DNA of 64,000 nucleotides from UBA7239 sp964509075 (GCA_964509075.1 CAZDWC010000006.1:160610-224609), one strand, 5' to 3'; positions 12,301 through 19,356 are shown, numbered from the stretch's first letter. Translations and numbers: made by a program. The notes: generated from the sequence alone by a model not told the origin.

Positions 12301-15300
12301 GCGGCGATCTGCGCCGTGGTCAGGGCCGCCACCTGTGCCGATGTCAGCGCAGCGGCCTGTGCGGTGTCGAGTGCGATGATCTGCTCGTCGGACAATGCTG
12401 CAATGTCTGCGGTTTCGAGTGCGCGTACCTGCGCGGTCGACAATGCCGCTACCTGCGCAACATTGAGGTTGGCTACTTGTGCCGATGTCATGGCCAGGAT
12501 GCTGCCGGTGGACAGGGCTGCCAGATCAGCTGTTTCGATGGCTGCAATCTGATCCGGTGTCATGGCTGCAATCTGGGTAGAAGTCAGGGCGCCGATTTGA
12601 ACGGAAGACATGGCGGCGATCTGTTCGGCTGTCAGGGCAATGACATCGGCAGTCTGCAGCGAGCGGATCTGGTTGGTGGACAGTGCAGCAATCTGGGCCG
12701 TGCTCAGCGAGGCGATCTGGCTGGCAGTCAGCGCAGGCAGTACTGCTGTGGAGATCGCCGCCAGGTCTGCTGTTTCCAGGGCCGTGATCTGGGCGTTGGT
12801 CATGGCGGCCAATTGTGCGGAGGTCAGGGCTGCGGCCTGTGCGGTGGTCAGTGCCGCTATCTGGCTGGTTTTCAGCGCACGAATATCGGCGGTTTCCATG
12901 GCGCGCAGCTGTGCCGTGGTCAGTGCGGCAATCTGCGCAGTGGTCATGCTGTAGACCTGGCGCGTGGTCAGGGACGGGATGTCGAGGGTCTCGATGGCGC
13001 GAACCTGGTCGGTGGTCAGTGCGGCGATCTGGTTGCTCGCCAGTGCGGCAAGCTGGGTGCTGGAAAGGCCGGCGATGACGCTGGTAGACAGCTTGGCAAG
13101 ATCGGCTGTTTCGAACGCGGCAATTTGTGCCGTCGACAGCGCAGCCATCTGCGTTGCGTTAAGCACACTGCTGTGATTGGTGGTCAGCGCGGCAATCTGC
13201 GCGGTGGTCATGGCTGCCATCTGTGCCGTCGTCCACTGCACGGCATTGCGAACTTCCTGCTGGGATGTTGTCAGCGGCGTGGTGAGTGCAGCCACCTGGG
13301 TTGTGGTCATGGCGCCCAGTTGCAAGGCGGTGAGAGCGTTGACCTGATCAGAGGTCAGTGCTGCTACATCGGCGGTTTCAAGCGCGCGGATCTGTGCTGT
13401 GCTCAAGGTAGCCAGCTGCGCTGTGGTCAGTGCGGCTGCCTGCGCAGTGGTCAGCGAGGTGATGCGGGCGGTCGACAAACCTGCCAGTGCGGCAGTGGTC
13501 ATGGCAACCAGATCTGCTGTCTGGATGGCAGCAATCTGGCTGCCGATGAGGGCGCCTACCTGGGTACTGGTCAATGCGGCGGCCTGGTCGGTTGTCAATG
13601 CTGCAATCTGGCTGTTGGAGAGGGCGACAATATCTGCCGTATCCAACGCGCGAATCTGTGCTGTTCCCAGCGCGGCAATTTGAGCATTGCTCAGGGCGGC
13701 GATTTGCAGCGATCCCAGCCCGCTGATGCTGGCTGTGGCAATGGCCGCCAGATCGGCAGTCTGCAGGGCTGCCACCTGGGCGGTGGTGAGTGCGGCCACC
13801 TGGGCATTGGTCAGCGCTGCAGCCTGCGCCGATGTGAGCGCCTGGATGTTGGCTGTGCTCAATGCGCGCAGATCGACGGTTTCCAGTGCGCGTACCTGTG
13901 CCGTGGTGAGAGCAGCCACCTGATCGCTGCTCAAGTTGGCGGTCTGCGCAGTGGTGAGTCCGGTAACGGTTGCCGTGGCCAACCTGGCGAGGTCGGCTGT
14001 TTCCATCGCAGCCACCTGTGCAGTTGTCATGGCGCCGAGTTGGATGCCGCTCAGTGCAGCCGCCTGGCTGGTGGTCAGGGCCTGGATTTGTGCGGTGCCG
14101 AGTGCTGCGATGGCGCTGTTCGAGAGTCTGGCAATGTCTGCGGTTTCGATGGCCGCGATCTGTGCGGTGCTCATGGCAGCTACTTGCGCGGCTGTCAGTG
14201 CTGCAGCCTGACTATTGGTGAGTGCCGCAACCTGAGCGGTGCTGAGTGCCTGTATGTCGTTTGTTCCCAGCGCAGCAAGTTGTGCCGTGGTCAGTGCGGC
14301 AATTTGTGCAGTGCCCAGCGCCGCCACCTGTGTGGTTGACAGTGCATTGATCTGCTGGGTGGTAAGAGCAGGCAGCGACGCTGTGGAGATGCGTTGCAGA
14401 TCTGCGGTTTCAATGGCTGCAATCTGACTGGTCGACAGTTTTGCCAGTTGCGCCGAGCTCAGTGCGCCGAACTGTGCCGTGGTCAGGGCCTGGATCTGGT
14501 CAGTGGTCAGTGCGCTGATCTGTGCGGTGGTGAGGCCGGCAATGGTGCTGCTGGCCAGTGCTGCGAGATCGCTATTGTCCAGAGCGGCAATCTGGGCCGT
14601 GGTCATGGCTGCAATCTGTGCGGCAGTGAGGGCGGTTGCCTGCGCCGAGCTCAGCGCAGCTATCTGGGCTGTTGTCATCCCGGCAATCGCTGTGGCCGAC
14701 AGTTTGCTGATGTCCGCCGTTTCGATGGCTGCAATTTGGTCGGTACTCATGGCAGCCACTTGCGTATTTTTCAGTGCTGCGGCCTGGGCAGTGTTCAATG
14801 CCACTATTTGCCCGGTAGAGAGTGCCGCGATATCCGCCGTTGCCAGTGTGCTGATCTGTGCCGTGGTCATCGCGGCCACTTGTGCCGTGGTCAGTGCCGC
14901 TATCTGGGTGGTTGAAAGTGCGGCCAGCTGTGCCGTGGACAGAGCGGCAATGGCCGCGGCCGAGAGTTTGGCCAGATCAGCGGTTTCCAGCGCTGCCAAC
15001 TGTGCAGTGGTCATGGCGGCGACCTGGCTTGCGGTCAGTGCCGCAGCCTGTGCCGTACCCAGCGCAACTATCTGTGCTGTCGACATATTGGCGATGGCGG
15101 CGGTTGAAAGCTTGGCCAGGTCGGCAGTTTCCAGCGCAGCAACCTGAGCGGTGGACATGGCGGCTGTCTGGGCCGTTGTGATGGCGCCAGCCTGTGTAGT
15201 GGTCAGAGCAGCAATCTGTGCGGTGCCGAGTTTGGCAAAATCCACCGCCTGCATGGCGGCAATTTGTGTGTTACTCAACGCGGCGACTTGCGCAGTGGTC

Positions 15301-17003
15301 AATGCCGGAATCTGATCGGTAGTCAGGGCCACAATCTGCGCCGTGCTCAAGGCCGCAGCTGTGGCAGGGGCCAGCGCGGCGAGGTCGGCCGTTTCCACTG
15401 CGGCTATCTGGGCCGTCGTCATCGCAGCAATTTGCGAGGCGGTCAACGCGGCTGCCTGGGCTGTGCCCAGCGCCTGCACCTGGGCTGTGCTCAGCGCGGT
15501 AATGTTGGCATTGGACAGTTTGGCAACGCTGGAGGCATGCATTGCAGCGATTTGTGCAGTGCTGAGTGCGGCAATGTGTGCAGTGGTGAGGGCAGCAGCT
15601 TGTGTAGTTGTCAGAGCCTGCACCTGATCCGTGGTCAATGCGGCAATGTCAGCTGTCTGCATCACGGCGATCTGCGTTGCGCCCAGTGCCTGCACTTGTG
15701 ATGTTGTCAGCGCGGCAAACTGTGCGGTGGTCAGTGCCTGTACCTGCGCAGTGCTCAGGCTGGCGATGACATTGTTGGACAGCTTGGCCAGATCCGCCGT
15801 CTCCATCGCTGCCAGTTGTGCGGTGGTGAATGCGGCTACCTGTGTTGCTGTCAGGGCAGCGGCTTGTGCCGTCCCCAATGCCGCGACCTGTGCAGTGGTA
15901 AGTCCGGTACCTGCAGCGGTGGTGAGTTTGCTGATGTCGCCGGTTTCGATGGCGGCCACCTGCGCCGTGGTCATGCCGGCCACCTGCGCCGATGTCAGCG
16001 CTGCCACTTGTGTCGTGGTCAGGGCCTGTATCTGGTCGGTCGTCAGTGCTGCCACATCTGCTGTCTGCATGGTGGCTATCTGTGAGGCGCTCAATGCCGA
16101 AATCTGCGTCGTTGTCAGTGCGGCAATCTGGGCTGTGGTCAGTGCCTGTACCTGTGCCGTGGACAGCGAGGCGATTGCAGCCGTGGACAGCTTGGCAATA
16201 TCGGCTGTTTCCATGGCCGCGATCTGGGCAGTACTCAGCTTCGCTACTTGCGCGCTGGTCAGGGCTGCCGCCTGTGCGGTTGTCAAAGCCTGCATTTGCG
16301 CGGTGGTCAGGCCGGCGATTGCCGCTGTAGTCAGTTTCGAGATGTCAGCTGTTTCCAGTGCGGCAACTTCTGCTGTTGTCAGAGCGGCAACCTGTGCAGA
16401 GGAGAGTGTTGCGACCTGTGAACTGTTGAGGGCGACGATCTGGTCGGTTGTCAGTTTGGCGATGTCAGCTGTTTCCATCGCAGTGATTTGTGCAGTCGTC
16501 AGTGCGGCAATCTGTGTAGTTGTCAGCGCTGCTACCTGTGCGGTGGTCAGTGCCGCGATTTGCGCGCTGGTCAATGTCTGGATGGCACTGGTTGATAATT
16601 TTGCAATATCGTCGGTTTCCATAGCCGCGATTTGTGTGGTGCTCAGTTTCGGCACCTGCGTAATGGTCAGTGCGGCGGCTTGTGCCGTGGTCAATGCCGT
16701 CATTTGTGCCGTAGTGAGTCCGGCAAGCGCAGCGGTGGATAATCTGGCGATGTCCGCAGTTTCCATGGCAGCAATTTGTGCAGTGGTCATGACGGCCACT
16801 TGCGACGAGGAAAGCGCGGCGGCCTGCGCTGTCGATATCGCCTGAATATTGGTGGTGCTGAATACAGGAATCTGCACCGTTGTCAGTGCGCCAAGCTGTG
16901 TCGTGGTGAACGCAGCCATGTCTTCAGTTGTCAGGGCGGCGATCTGGGCCGTGGTCAGCGCGGCGATCTGTGCAGTGGTCATTCCTGTAATGCTGCTGGT
17001 CAT
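324..17003 (-). CDS. Giant octapeptide-repeat protein with C-terminal Ca-binding domain (probable type I-secreted surface protein)
   Basis: About 5,559 residues. After MTSSITGM nearly the whole protein, to about base 896, is a run of octapeptides of the form (T/S)T-x-Q-(I/V)-x-x-(L/M), e.g. TTAQIAAL, with ETADIAKL variants recurring every six to seven units; roughly 670 units. The last ~190 residues are unrelated: LDLDGDGVE, then EF-hand/RTX-like loops (DRNSDGAISSGAELF, DSNHDGAINAGDELF, DSNGDGV). Such DLDGDG-type C-terminal domains occur in large RTX/type I-secreted proteins, and no Sec signal peptide is visible. The start is ATG 17003 with AGGA upstream, rather than the longer frame from 17072. 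A secreted adhesin or matrix protein is an inference; no ligand-binding domain is visible. The uninterrupted frame suggests selection for function. Confidence 0.85.
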   Translation of the reverse strand: MTSSITGMTTAQIAALTTAQIAALTTEDMAAFTTTQLGALTTVQIPVFSTTNIQAISTAQAAALSSSQVAVMTTAQIAAMETADIARLSTAALAGLTTAQMTALTTAQAAALTITQVPKLSTTQIAAMETDDIAKLSTSAIQTLTSAQIAALTTAQVAALTTTQIAALTTAQITAMETADIAKLTTDQIVALNSSQVATLSSAQVAALTTAEVAALETADISKLTTAAIAGLTTAQMQALTTAQAAALTSAQVAKLSTAQIAAMETADIAKLSTAAIASLSTAQVQALTTAQIAALTTTQISALSASQIATMQTADVAALTTDQIQALTTTQVAALTSAQVAGMTTAQVAAIETGDISKLTTAAGTGLTTAQVAALGTAQAAALTATQVAAFTTAQLAAMETADLAKLSNNVIASLSTAQVQALTTAQFAALTTSQVQALGATQIAVMQTADIAALTTDQVQALTTTQAAALTTAHIAALSTAQIAAMHASSVAKLSNANITALSTAQVQALGTAQAAALTASQIAAMTTAQIAAVETADLAALAPATAAALSTAQIVALTTDQIPALTTAQVAALSNTQIAAMQAVDFAKLGTAQIAALTTTQAGAITTAQTAAMSTAQVAALETADLAKLSTAAIANMSTAQIVALGTAQAAALTASQVAAMTTAQLAALETADLAKLSAAAIAALSTAQLAALSTTQIAALTTAQVAAMTTAQISTLATADIAALSTGQIVALNTAQAAALKNTQVAAMSTDQIAAIETADISKLSATAIAGMTTAQIAALSSAQATALTAAQIAAMTTAQIAALDNSDLAALASSTIAGLTTAQISALTTDQIQALTTAQFGALSSAQLAKLSTSQIAAIETADLQRISTASLPALTTQQINALSTTQVAALGTAQIAALTTAQLAALGTNDIQALSTAQVAALTNSQAAALTAAQVAAMSTAQIAAIETADIARLSNSAIAALGTAQIQALTTSQAAALSGIQLGAMTTAQVAAMETADLARLATATVTGLTTAQTANLSSDQVAALTTAQVRALETVDLRALSTANIQALTSAQAAALTNAQVAALTTAQVAALQTADLAAIATASISGLGSLQIAALSNAQIAALGTAQIRALDTADIVALSNSQIAALTTDQAAALTSTQVGALIGSQIAAIQTADLVAMTTAALAGLSTARITSLTTAQAAALTTAQLATLSTAQIRALETADVAALTSDQVNALTALQLGAMTTTQVAALTTPLTTSQQEVRNAVQWTTAQMAAMTTAQIAALTTNHSSVLNATQMAALSTAQIAAFETADLAKLSTSVIAGLSSTQLAALASNQIAALTTDQVRAIETLDIPSLTTRQVYSMTTAQIAALTTAQLRAMETADIRALKTSQIAALTTAQAAALTSAQLAAMTNAQITALETADLAAISTAVLPALTASQIASLSTAQIAALSTNQIRSLQTADVIALTAEQIAAMSSVQIGALTSTQIAAMTPDQIAAIETADLAALSTGSILAMTSAQVANLNVAQVAALSTAQVRALETADIAALSDEQIIALDTAQAAALTSAQVAALTTAQIAAMETADFAALATASLRSMSSAQIAALSLEQAKALTASQAAALTTVQAAGLSTAQLATLDTQDVAALNTAVVAALSTAQLRALTPQQVTAMSSAQIAALTSTQLAALRNVQVTAIETADLIKISTANLTKLTTAQFAAMSTAQIAALTTEQVRALETADVAALTTAQVAAMSTAQIAALTSSQVPALTTAQTAALSNAQLAALGSAGIASMETADIAALSTDRIVALSTLQARTLSSAQIAALSTAQIAALETEDVAALSTSSIPSLTTAQVAALSTEQIAALGSAQIKVMETADIAALSTDQVASLSVSQVLALSSAQIAAMTTAQIGALGTEQVAALPTATIKGLTTAQTAALSTEHIAALTSAQVAALSTAQLAALGTSQIASLETEDLRGLSTAMIQALSTAQIAALTTDQIPALSTVQLAAMETADVAKLTASQIAALTTAQVAALTSAQRAALGTAQIAAMETEDVEALGTAGVNQLSTAQVAALTTDQIAALGSDQAVALTTAQVAALSTAQLAAMETTDIAALATGTIAALSTAQVANLTTAQIAALTTAQIAAMETADTSKLTTAQIQALTSSQAGALTSAQVANMTTAQLAAMETADIARLSTAVIPALTTAQIANLTTSQIGALTAAQIGKLTTASIAALTTKQVESLSTLQAGYLTSAQIGAMSTAQVAAMEAADFARLSTAAIAALTTAHVAKLTGEQLEFLTTGQLRAMETADVAAITTSQLGALYTTQVAALTTSQMAALTTAQVAALSTDQLIALDTDQIAAMESGDIAKLTTVQIESMTTEQVAALTTEQVAALTTAQVQALTPAQVASLGTAQIAALETADLAAMSTAQLAEMDTAQIAALTTDQIPALTTAQVSNLTTEQITALKTAQIAVLQTADLAALTTVQIQALTSAQVAALTSAQLAALTTDQVAALETADLAVISSARIPAITTAQAAALTTAQAAALTTAQLRAMETADLAQLGTAQIQALTTAQFANMSTGQIAALTTAQVAAMQTADLAVLTSTQLPALTTAQVAALTTAQVAALTTAQVSKLTTAQLAALTTAQVAALTTAQVAALTTAHVVALTTAQVAALESADIAALTTAQIAVMETADVAKLTTDQIPALTTAQVAALTTAQVAALTTAQVAAMETADIAALTTTHIGVLTTAQVAALTTDQVAALTAAQLARLSTTQLAELTTAQVAALTTSQISALTLTQVAALSTAQVAALETADLVKLTTAQIAAMETADIAALTTAQVAALTTAQVAALTTAQIVALSTDQVPAMTTAQVAKLTTTQVAALETADIAKLTTAQVQAFTTAQIAALTNNQLAALTTAQVAALETADLAALSTTQLRGMETDDVAALSTDQIVALTTAQVAALKTEQVAALTTAQVAAIETADLAAMTNSQVKAFETADLAALTTAQIVALSSGQMASLTTDQVPKLTTAQVAAIETADLAAMTTAQIAALTTAQTAALTTAQIIKLTTAQLRSMETADLAAMTTDQVQALTTTQLVALGTDQISKLTTDQIIALTTAQVQALTASQVAALTTAQIAAMETADVAKLTTAQIVALTTAQVAALTSDQIPALTTAQLVTMDTADLAKLTTDQIQWLTTAQAAALTTAQIQALTTAQIAAMETADLAKLTTAQIEAITTANIAKLTTDQVIALTTAQIEALTTDQVQALTTAQIAAMETADIAKLTTAQIAALTTAQAAAMTTDQIVALTTAQAAALTTAQLVGMGSAQLVAMETADLAALSTTQLRAVETADLAALGTNQIVALTSDQAAALTTAQIANLTTAQMAAMETGDLEQLTTAQLVALTTAQAAALATAQVAALTTAQVAALETADLAAMSTDQIAALTTDQVAALTTAQVVALTTAQTHALTTDQIRALTTTQVAALETADLAAMSTDQIVALGTDQAAALTTAQVSKLTTAQAAALETADLAQLGTDRIAALTTAQVANLTPTQISKLTTAQIAALETADLAAMSTDQIIALTTAQAAALTTAQAANLTTAQLVAMETADLAKLSTAAVAALGTAQAAALTVDEIAALTTAQVAAMETADFAALSTDQLIALTTAQTAALTTDQIVALSTAKISALETADIAALTTAQIQAIETADLAKLSTDQIVALTTAHAAALSTTQVANLTSVQMGAMDIADFAAFTTAQIAALTTAQASKLTSDQIAALSTTQLRAMETADFAALGTDRIAGLTTAQMAALTTAQIAALTTAQAAAMETADVAALTTTQLRQMETADLAALSTSQVRAFTTAQAAALTTDQVAALTTAQIEGMETADVAALTTTQVVALTTAQTAALTAAQVAALTTDQIRAMETADLAKLTTDQIPHLTTAQVAALTTAQVAALTTAQIAAMQNADVAKFTTAQVAAMTTAQVAALTTDQLMGMTTAQVAAMTTAQIAALTTAQAEALTVTQVANLTTAQVAALETADLAALTTAQIVALTSTQAAALTGAQLAKLTTDQIAAMQTADLAAVSSTAVPSLTTAQIAAMSTAQIANLTTAQVAAMETADVAALSTDQAAALTTAQIAAMTTAQLAAFDAAQAAALNAGGLSELESQQIVALTTDQVQAMTTDQIQAFTTAQIRVMETEDLAAMTTDQIAALTSAQLAALTASQVAALTTAQVQAIETADLAAMGTAQIVALTTAQTAKLTGDQVAALTTDQIHAMDTADIAKLTTDQIQYLTTAQVAALSTNQVVALTTAQAAKLTVEHVAAMTTAQVKALETADLAAMSTDQIQALTTAQAAVLTTAQIANLTTAQVAALETADLAALTTAQIKVLETADVAKLTTDQIAALTTAQLVALETDQFSALTTAQIAALTTAQTAKLSVTEIQTLSTAQLAAMTTEQVAALTTTQVSNLSTAQFEKMTTDQIAAIETADLAVLSTDMIVALTTAQSAVLTFEQIAALSTTQLRAMETADVAALTTDQIALLSTAQAAILTTAQVANMTTTQIAAMDPSAMAALSTAAIAAMTTAQTSELTTDQVSSLTTAQIRALETADIANMSTEQTASLMAHQVAALTTAQIVALTTDHVAALTVDQIAALTTAQVAVLETADIAELSTTQLQAFETADIAAITTAGIVALTTDQVSKLTTDQIVALTTAQVAAIETADLQKLTTDQIAAMETRDIAALTTAQVEALTTDQISKLTTDQIVAMTTAQVAAIETADLAEMTTAQIAAIQTVDLAAMTTDQIEALSTDQVDALTTAQVAALTTAQIQAIETADLQQLGTAEIVALKTAQIAALTTAQVEALTTDQAGVLSSSQVAALSTTQLQAIETGDLDELSTSALNGLTTDQAAALTTDQIQALTTTQLASIKTANIAALTTAQVEALTTDQISKLTTAQIAAMTTAQVAAIETADFAELTTAQIAALKTSQIAALTTDQVEALTAAQAGALTSAQLGALSVAHIQAMETADLAALAVAAVPGFTTAQVAALSTTQAVELTAAQLGAMQTADVAAFTTDHIQALGTAQWQALTTAQLAGLGTAQLAAMETVDIAALGTAQVAALGNDITAWSTDQLGALDATQVAALTTAQVVALTTAQVAGLTTDQIQALTTTQIAAMQGTDVAALTTDQIVALTTAQAAALTTSQVVSLTATQIAKLETEDLAAMSTAQIAAIQATDVPSMTTDQIVALTNTQVAALTTGQIVSMTSAQVAALETDQVQALTTTQVAAIQNSDLAAMTTDQIEAFTTAQVAALTTSQIVAMTTGQFAAMETADVAALNSDQFAAMQTADFASFSASQIAAIGTAAIAGLTTAQLSHLNMTQHDAFTGGQLAQMTAEQTTALALSTPLILDLDGDGVETTTLADGVSFDLFATGETVRTAWADTDDGFLVLDRNSDGAISSGAELFGSSTTLADGSRASDGFAALAELDSNHDGAINAGDELFAALQVWQDSNGDGVSQQTELYQLGQLGITGISLQAQQTDEWSNGSWTGLASSYTTADGSTHAIDDVWLQTDGGDNALGLLGAGDSQQPLL

Positions 17004-17336
17004 GGCGTAATCCTGAAACTGATATGGTGAAGAAGTCTGTTTGCACGCAAAACGAGCGGTGCAAATGTGCAAAGCGGAAAAACCGCGATATCACGCTTAT
17101 CGGTCGTGCTGATAAAAACTGTAGCAGTGGAATGTGGATTGTCTTGCCGCACGGAACACAGGATTTTTCTGTTGTAAAAATGCCGCGAAATACGTGAAAG
17201 AGCGGCGCGGAATTGTCGTTTCGCCAACAGAATGACCTGGGTGTTTAGCCGGGTGCCGGAAAGCCGGCGGTGTGCCGGGTTTTGGTGTCAGGAATCTTGC
17301 GGTGGTTGTCCGGCTGCCATGCGTATCAGAAATTTG

Positions 17337-17365
17337 TTGAACCTGCACAGGGGTGTGTATAGAAT
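17337..17365 (+). promoter_or_regulatory. Sigma-70-type promoter for the tRNA pair
   Basis: TTGAAC (17337-17342), a 17-base spacer and TAGAAT (17360-17365) lie about 80 bases before tRNA-Arg. This is the best promoter in 17004-17450; the rest of that interval holds no convincing gene. Confidence 0.55.
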
Positions 17366-17450
17366 CGCCGCCTCACGCAGCATGAGGCGGTTTGCCGTGG
17401 TTGCGGGTGGCCTGCAAAGGTCATGTTTGCAGGCATACAGTTCTGATTGT

Positions 17451-17527
17451 GCGCCCGTAGCTCAGTCGGATAGAGCATCCGCCTTCTAAGCGGATGGTCG
17501 GGGGTTCGAATCCCTCCGGGCGCGCCA
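17451..17527 (+). tRNA. tRNA-Arg(TCT)
   Basis: A full cloverleaf can be drawn: acceptor GCGCCCG/CGGGCGC, D-arm GCTC/GAGC, anticodon stem TCCGC/GCGGA with loop CTTCTAA (anticodon TCT), T-stem GGGGG/CCCTC with loop TTCGAAT, and an encoded CCA. It is co-oriented with tRNA-His 43 bases downstream and probably co-transcribed. Confidence 0.95.
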
Positions 17528-17569
17528 CATCCTGTCGCGGTACAGTTGTGGAGCCTGCTGGTGTTTTAT

Positions 17570-17646
17570 GGTGGCTGTAGCTCAGTTGGTAGAGCCCCGG
17601 ATTGTGATTCCGGCCGTCGTGGGTTCAAGTCCCATCAGCCACCCCA
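17570..17646 (+). tRNA. tRNA-His(GTG), prophage integration site
   Basis: The acceptor GTGGCTG/CAGCCAC is preceded by the extra G (position -1) typical of tRNA-His, which can pair with discriminator C. The anticodon loop is ATTGTGATT, anticodon GTG. CCA is encoded. The 3' 48 bases, from the anticodon arm through CCA, are duplicated at 53478, so the prophage inserted here and left a complete tRNA on the left side. Confidence 0.97.
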
Positions 17647-17647
17647 T
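17599..17647 (+). other. attL core (49-bp direct repeat)
   Basis: Identical to 53478-53526. The match begins at GG in the anticodon stem of tRNA-His, continues through CCA and includes one further T. Flanking bases diverge immediately (C versus A on the left, A versus C on the right), which fixes the ends. Confidence 0.95.
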
Positions 17648-17688
17648 ATTTTCAAGCACTTACGCAAATCCTTGTAATTAATTCCTCC

Positions 17689-17710
17689 TTTTGCCACACT
17701 TTTGCCACAC
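17689..17710 (+). promoter_or_regulatory. Tandem integrase arm-type sites, left arm
   Basis: Two adjacent copies of TTTTGCCACAC at 17689-17699 and 17700-17710. The same tandem, one copy slightly shorter, occurs near the other end of the prophage at 53356-53374. Paired repeats near both ends are typical of arm sites bound by the N-terminal domain of tyrosine integrases. The second copy overlaps an upstream TTG that would be the longest integrase start. Confidence 0.65.
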
Positions 17711-17731
17711 TTTGTTGCGGCAGGGGTCTCC

Positions 17732-18724
17732 GTGGCAACCATCAAAAAACGTGGCAATGCCTATCAGGTAGCCATCCGGCGTGCTGGTTTCAAAACTATT
17801 TACGCGACTTTCGATACCGAGAAAGAGGCCAATAATTACGCGCAAGCGACTGAGCAGGACATGCGGCGTGGCCGATATGTTGATCGTAGTGAGGCTGACG
17901 GCACCACGCTGGCCGAGGCGCTTGATCGCTACGCCGTTGAGGTGAGCGCCGAAAAAAAGGGCTGGAAGCAGGAGCAATCGCGCATCAAGTTCTGGCGCGA
18001 GTTCCGCTTCGGTGAAAAGGTGCAGCCGTTGTCGTCCAGACCGCTTTCAGGCATCAAGGGCAAGGATGTGGCAGCCGTGCGCGATAAATTGCTGCAGGGC
18101 GGCTCCAGCGCCTCTACGGTGCGTCTGGCGCTGGCCTTGCTGTCTCATGTGTACACCATTGCAAGATTGGAGTGGGGTATTCCGGTTGATAATCCAGTCG
18201 AGCATGTGCGCAAGCCCAAGGTGAGCAATGCGCGGGATCAGCGCGTTACTGATACGGATCTTGAGGCGGTGCTTGTGCATGCGCGTCTGGCGAGCCCTGT
18301 GGGGGCTTCCGCCATCGTTTTTGCTGTAGAGACTGGCATGCGCATGGGCGAGATCGCCGCGTTGCGCTGGGAGCATTTACGCGGCAATGTCGCGGTGTTG
18401 CCAGACACCAAAAACGGGGATGCGCGTGAGGTGCCGTTGTCATCGCGTGCGCTTGCGGCCGTGAAGTCGGTGCCTCGGCATATCAGCGGTAAGGTGTTCG
18501 GGCTGGAAGCCAAGTCGATAGGGCAGTTGTGGCGCCGGTCATGCGCGCGCGCAGGGCTGGAAAACCTGCATTTTCACGACCTGCGACATGAGGCCACCAC
18601 GCGGTTTTTTGAGCGTGGGTTCAACCCGATGGAGGTTTCCAGTATCACAGGTCATAAGGATCTGCGCTCGCTGAAGCGATACACCCATTTGAAGGCAGAG
18701 GATCTGGCAAGGCGGCTTGGTTGA
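17732..18724 (+). CDS. int: Phage tyrosine integrase
   Basis: A tyrosine recombinase of about 330 residues that would integrate and excise the prophage at tRNA-His. The N-terminus (MATIKKRGNAYQVAIRR) is the usual arm-binding domain. The catalytic core shows ETGMRMGEIAALRW (first Arg), HDLRHEATTRFFE (His-x-x-Arg) and KRYTHL (Tyr). The GTG at 17732, with AGGGG five bases upstream, is preferred to a TTG at 17702 that overlaps the arm repeats. It is transcribed away from attL and converges on the leftward early operon, unlike lambda int. Confidence 0.95.
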   Translation: MATIKKRGNAYQVAIRRAGFKTIYATFDTEKEANNYAQATEQDMRRGRYVDRSEADGTTLAEALDRYAVEVSAEKKGWKQEQSRIKFWREFRFGEKVQPLSSRPLSGIKGKDVAAVRDKLLQGGSSASTVRLALALLSHVYTIARLEWGIPVDNPVEHVRKPKVSNARDQRVTDTDLEAVLVHARLASPVGASAIVFAVETGMRMGEIAALRWEHLRGNVAVLPDTKNGDAREVPLSSRALAAVKSVPRHISGKVFGLEAKSIGQLWRRSCARAGLENLHFHDLRHEATTRFFERGFNPMEVSSITGHKDLRSLKRYTHLKAEDLARRLG

Positions 18725-18823
18725 GTTGCGTTGTAAGTATGGCACTTGAAACCGTGCTGTCCGTCCCAATGTAGTTGGAGTGCATGGCAATAACGCCATG
18801 TGCTAACAATTGTGGGGGTAATT

Positions 18824-18955
18824 ATGGCCATCAAACCCGGTCCAAAGAGAATTGCCGATTCAACTGGTCAGCCGGATCGGCGTCAGCGTGACAACAAGAC
18901 CACGCCTGGCAATACGCCGACGCTGAAGCCTCACAAGCACAAGCCTGGTAAGTAA
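18824..18955 (+). CDS. Small basic protein, 43 aa, unknown
   Basis: A short open frame beginning MAIKPGPKRIADSTGQ and ending HKHKPGK, rich in Lys, Arg, His and Pro, with GGGGG upstream of ATG. It follows int on the same strand after about 100 bases. Its composition suggests an unstructured nucleic-acid-binding peptide, but no family is recognised. Confidence 0.5.
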   Translation: MAIKPGPKRIADSTGQPDRRQRDNKTTPGNTPTLKPHKHKPGK

Positions 18956-19027
18956 TGCAGTATCGCACTGGCCTGTGGTTGTGCTGCAGGTCAGTGCTGT
19001 TCAGCGCTTGTTCGCGGCATTGCTTTC

Positions 19028-19204
19028 CTAGTGCCTGCCAGCACGCCTGAAAATCCGATGCGCTTTTTTCACTACATCGACTACTGCGCGAAATTGATCA
19101 ATTCTATTTGTTTTGTGCAGATCAATGCGGTGCTCAACTGGTTCTCCGTTGCGTAATCGATCACGATGATGGAGCGGCGTAAGTTTGGCAGTATAGGCGG
19201 ACAT
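19028..19204 (-). CDS. Small phage protein, 58 aa, unknown
   Basis: A minus-strand frame beginning MSAYTAKLTPLHHRDRL and ending KKAHRIFRRAGRH. It is basic and probably helical. The Shine-Dalgarno match is weak. It lies on the same strand as the leftward early operon and would be its last gene if the cassette at 19333-20486 were removed. Otherwise 18956-19332 holds nothing I can identify. Confidence 0.4.
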   Translation of the reverse strand: MSAYTAKLTPLHHRDRLRNGEPVEHRIDLHKTNRIDQFRAVVDVVKKAHRIFRRAGRH

Positions 19205-19356
19205 TCGGGTGCGCAGCCTTCGATGCGTCAGCGTGCTTTGCCTTCACGCATGCGTGCGCAGGCACAGTTTATCTGCATAGTCTTTTTCGTTTTCAGATAA
19301 TTCATACCTTGCAATCTCCGTATATTCTTTAGTTGGACTGAATTAGGAAGTTACAC

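Noticed and set aside
414..17030. Long plus-strand open frames opposite the giant gene (e.g. 1749-3611 and 11709-14339)
   Set aside because: They are stop-free because the 24-bp repeat is read on its complement in a fixed phase. The products are Cys/Gly/Arg-rich repeats without start signals, so they are shadows of the minus-strand gene.
17702..17731. Longer integrase from TTG 17702
   Set aside because: It starts inside an arm-type repeat and lacks an RBS, whereas GTG 17732 has AGGGG upstream and begins the usual MATIKKRGN.
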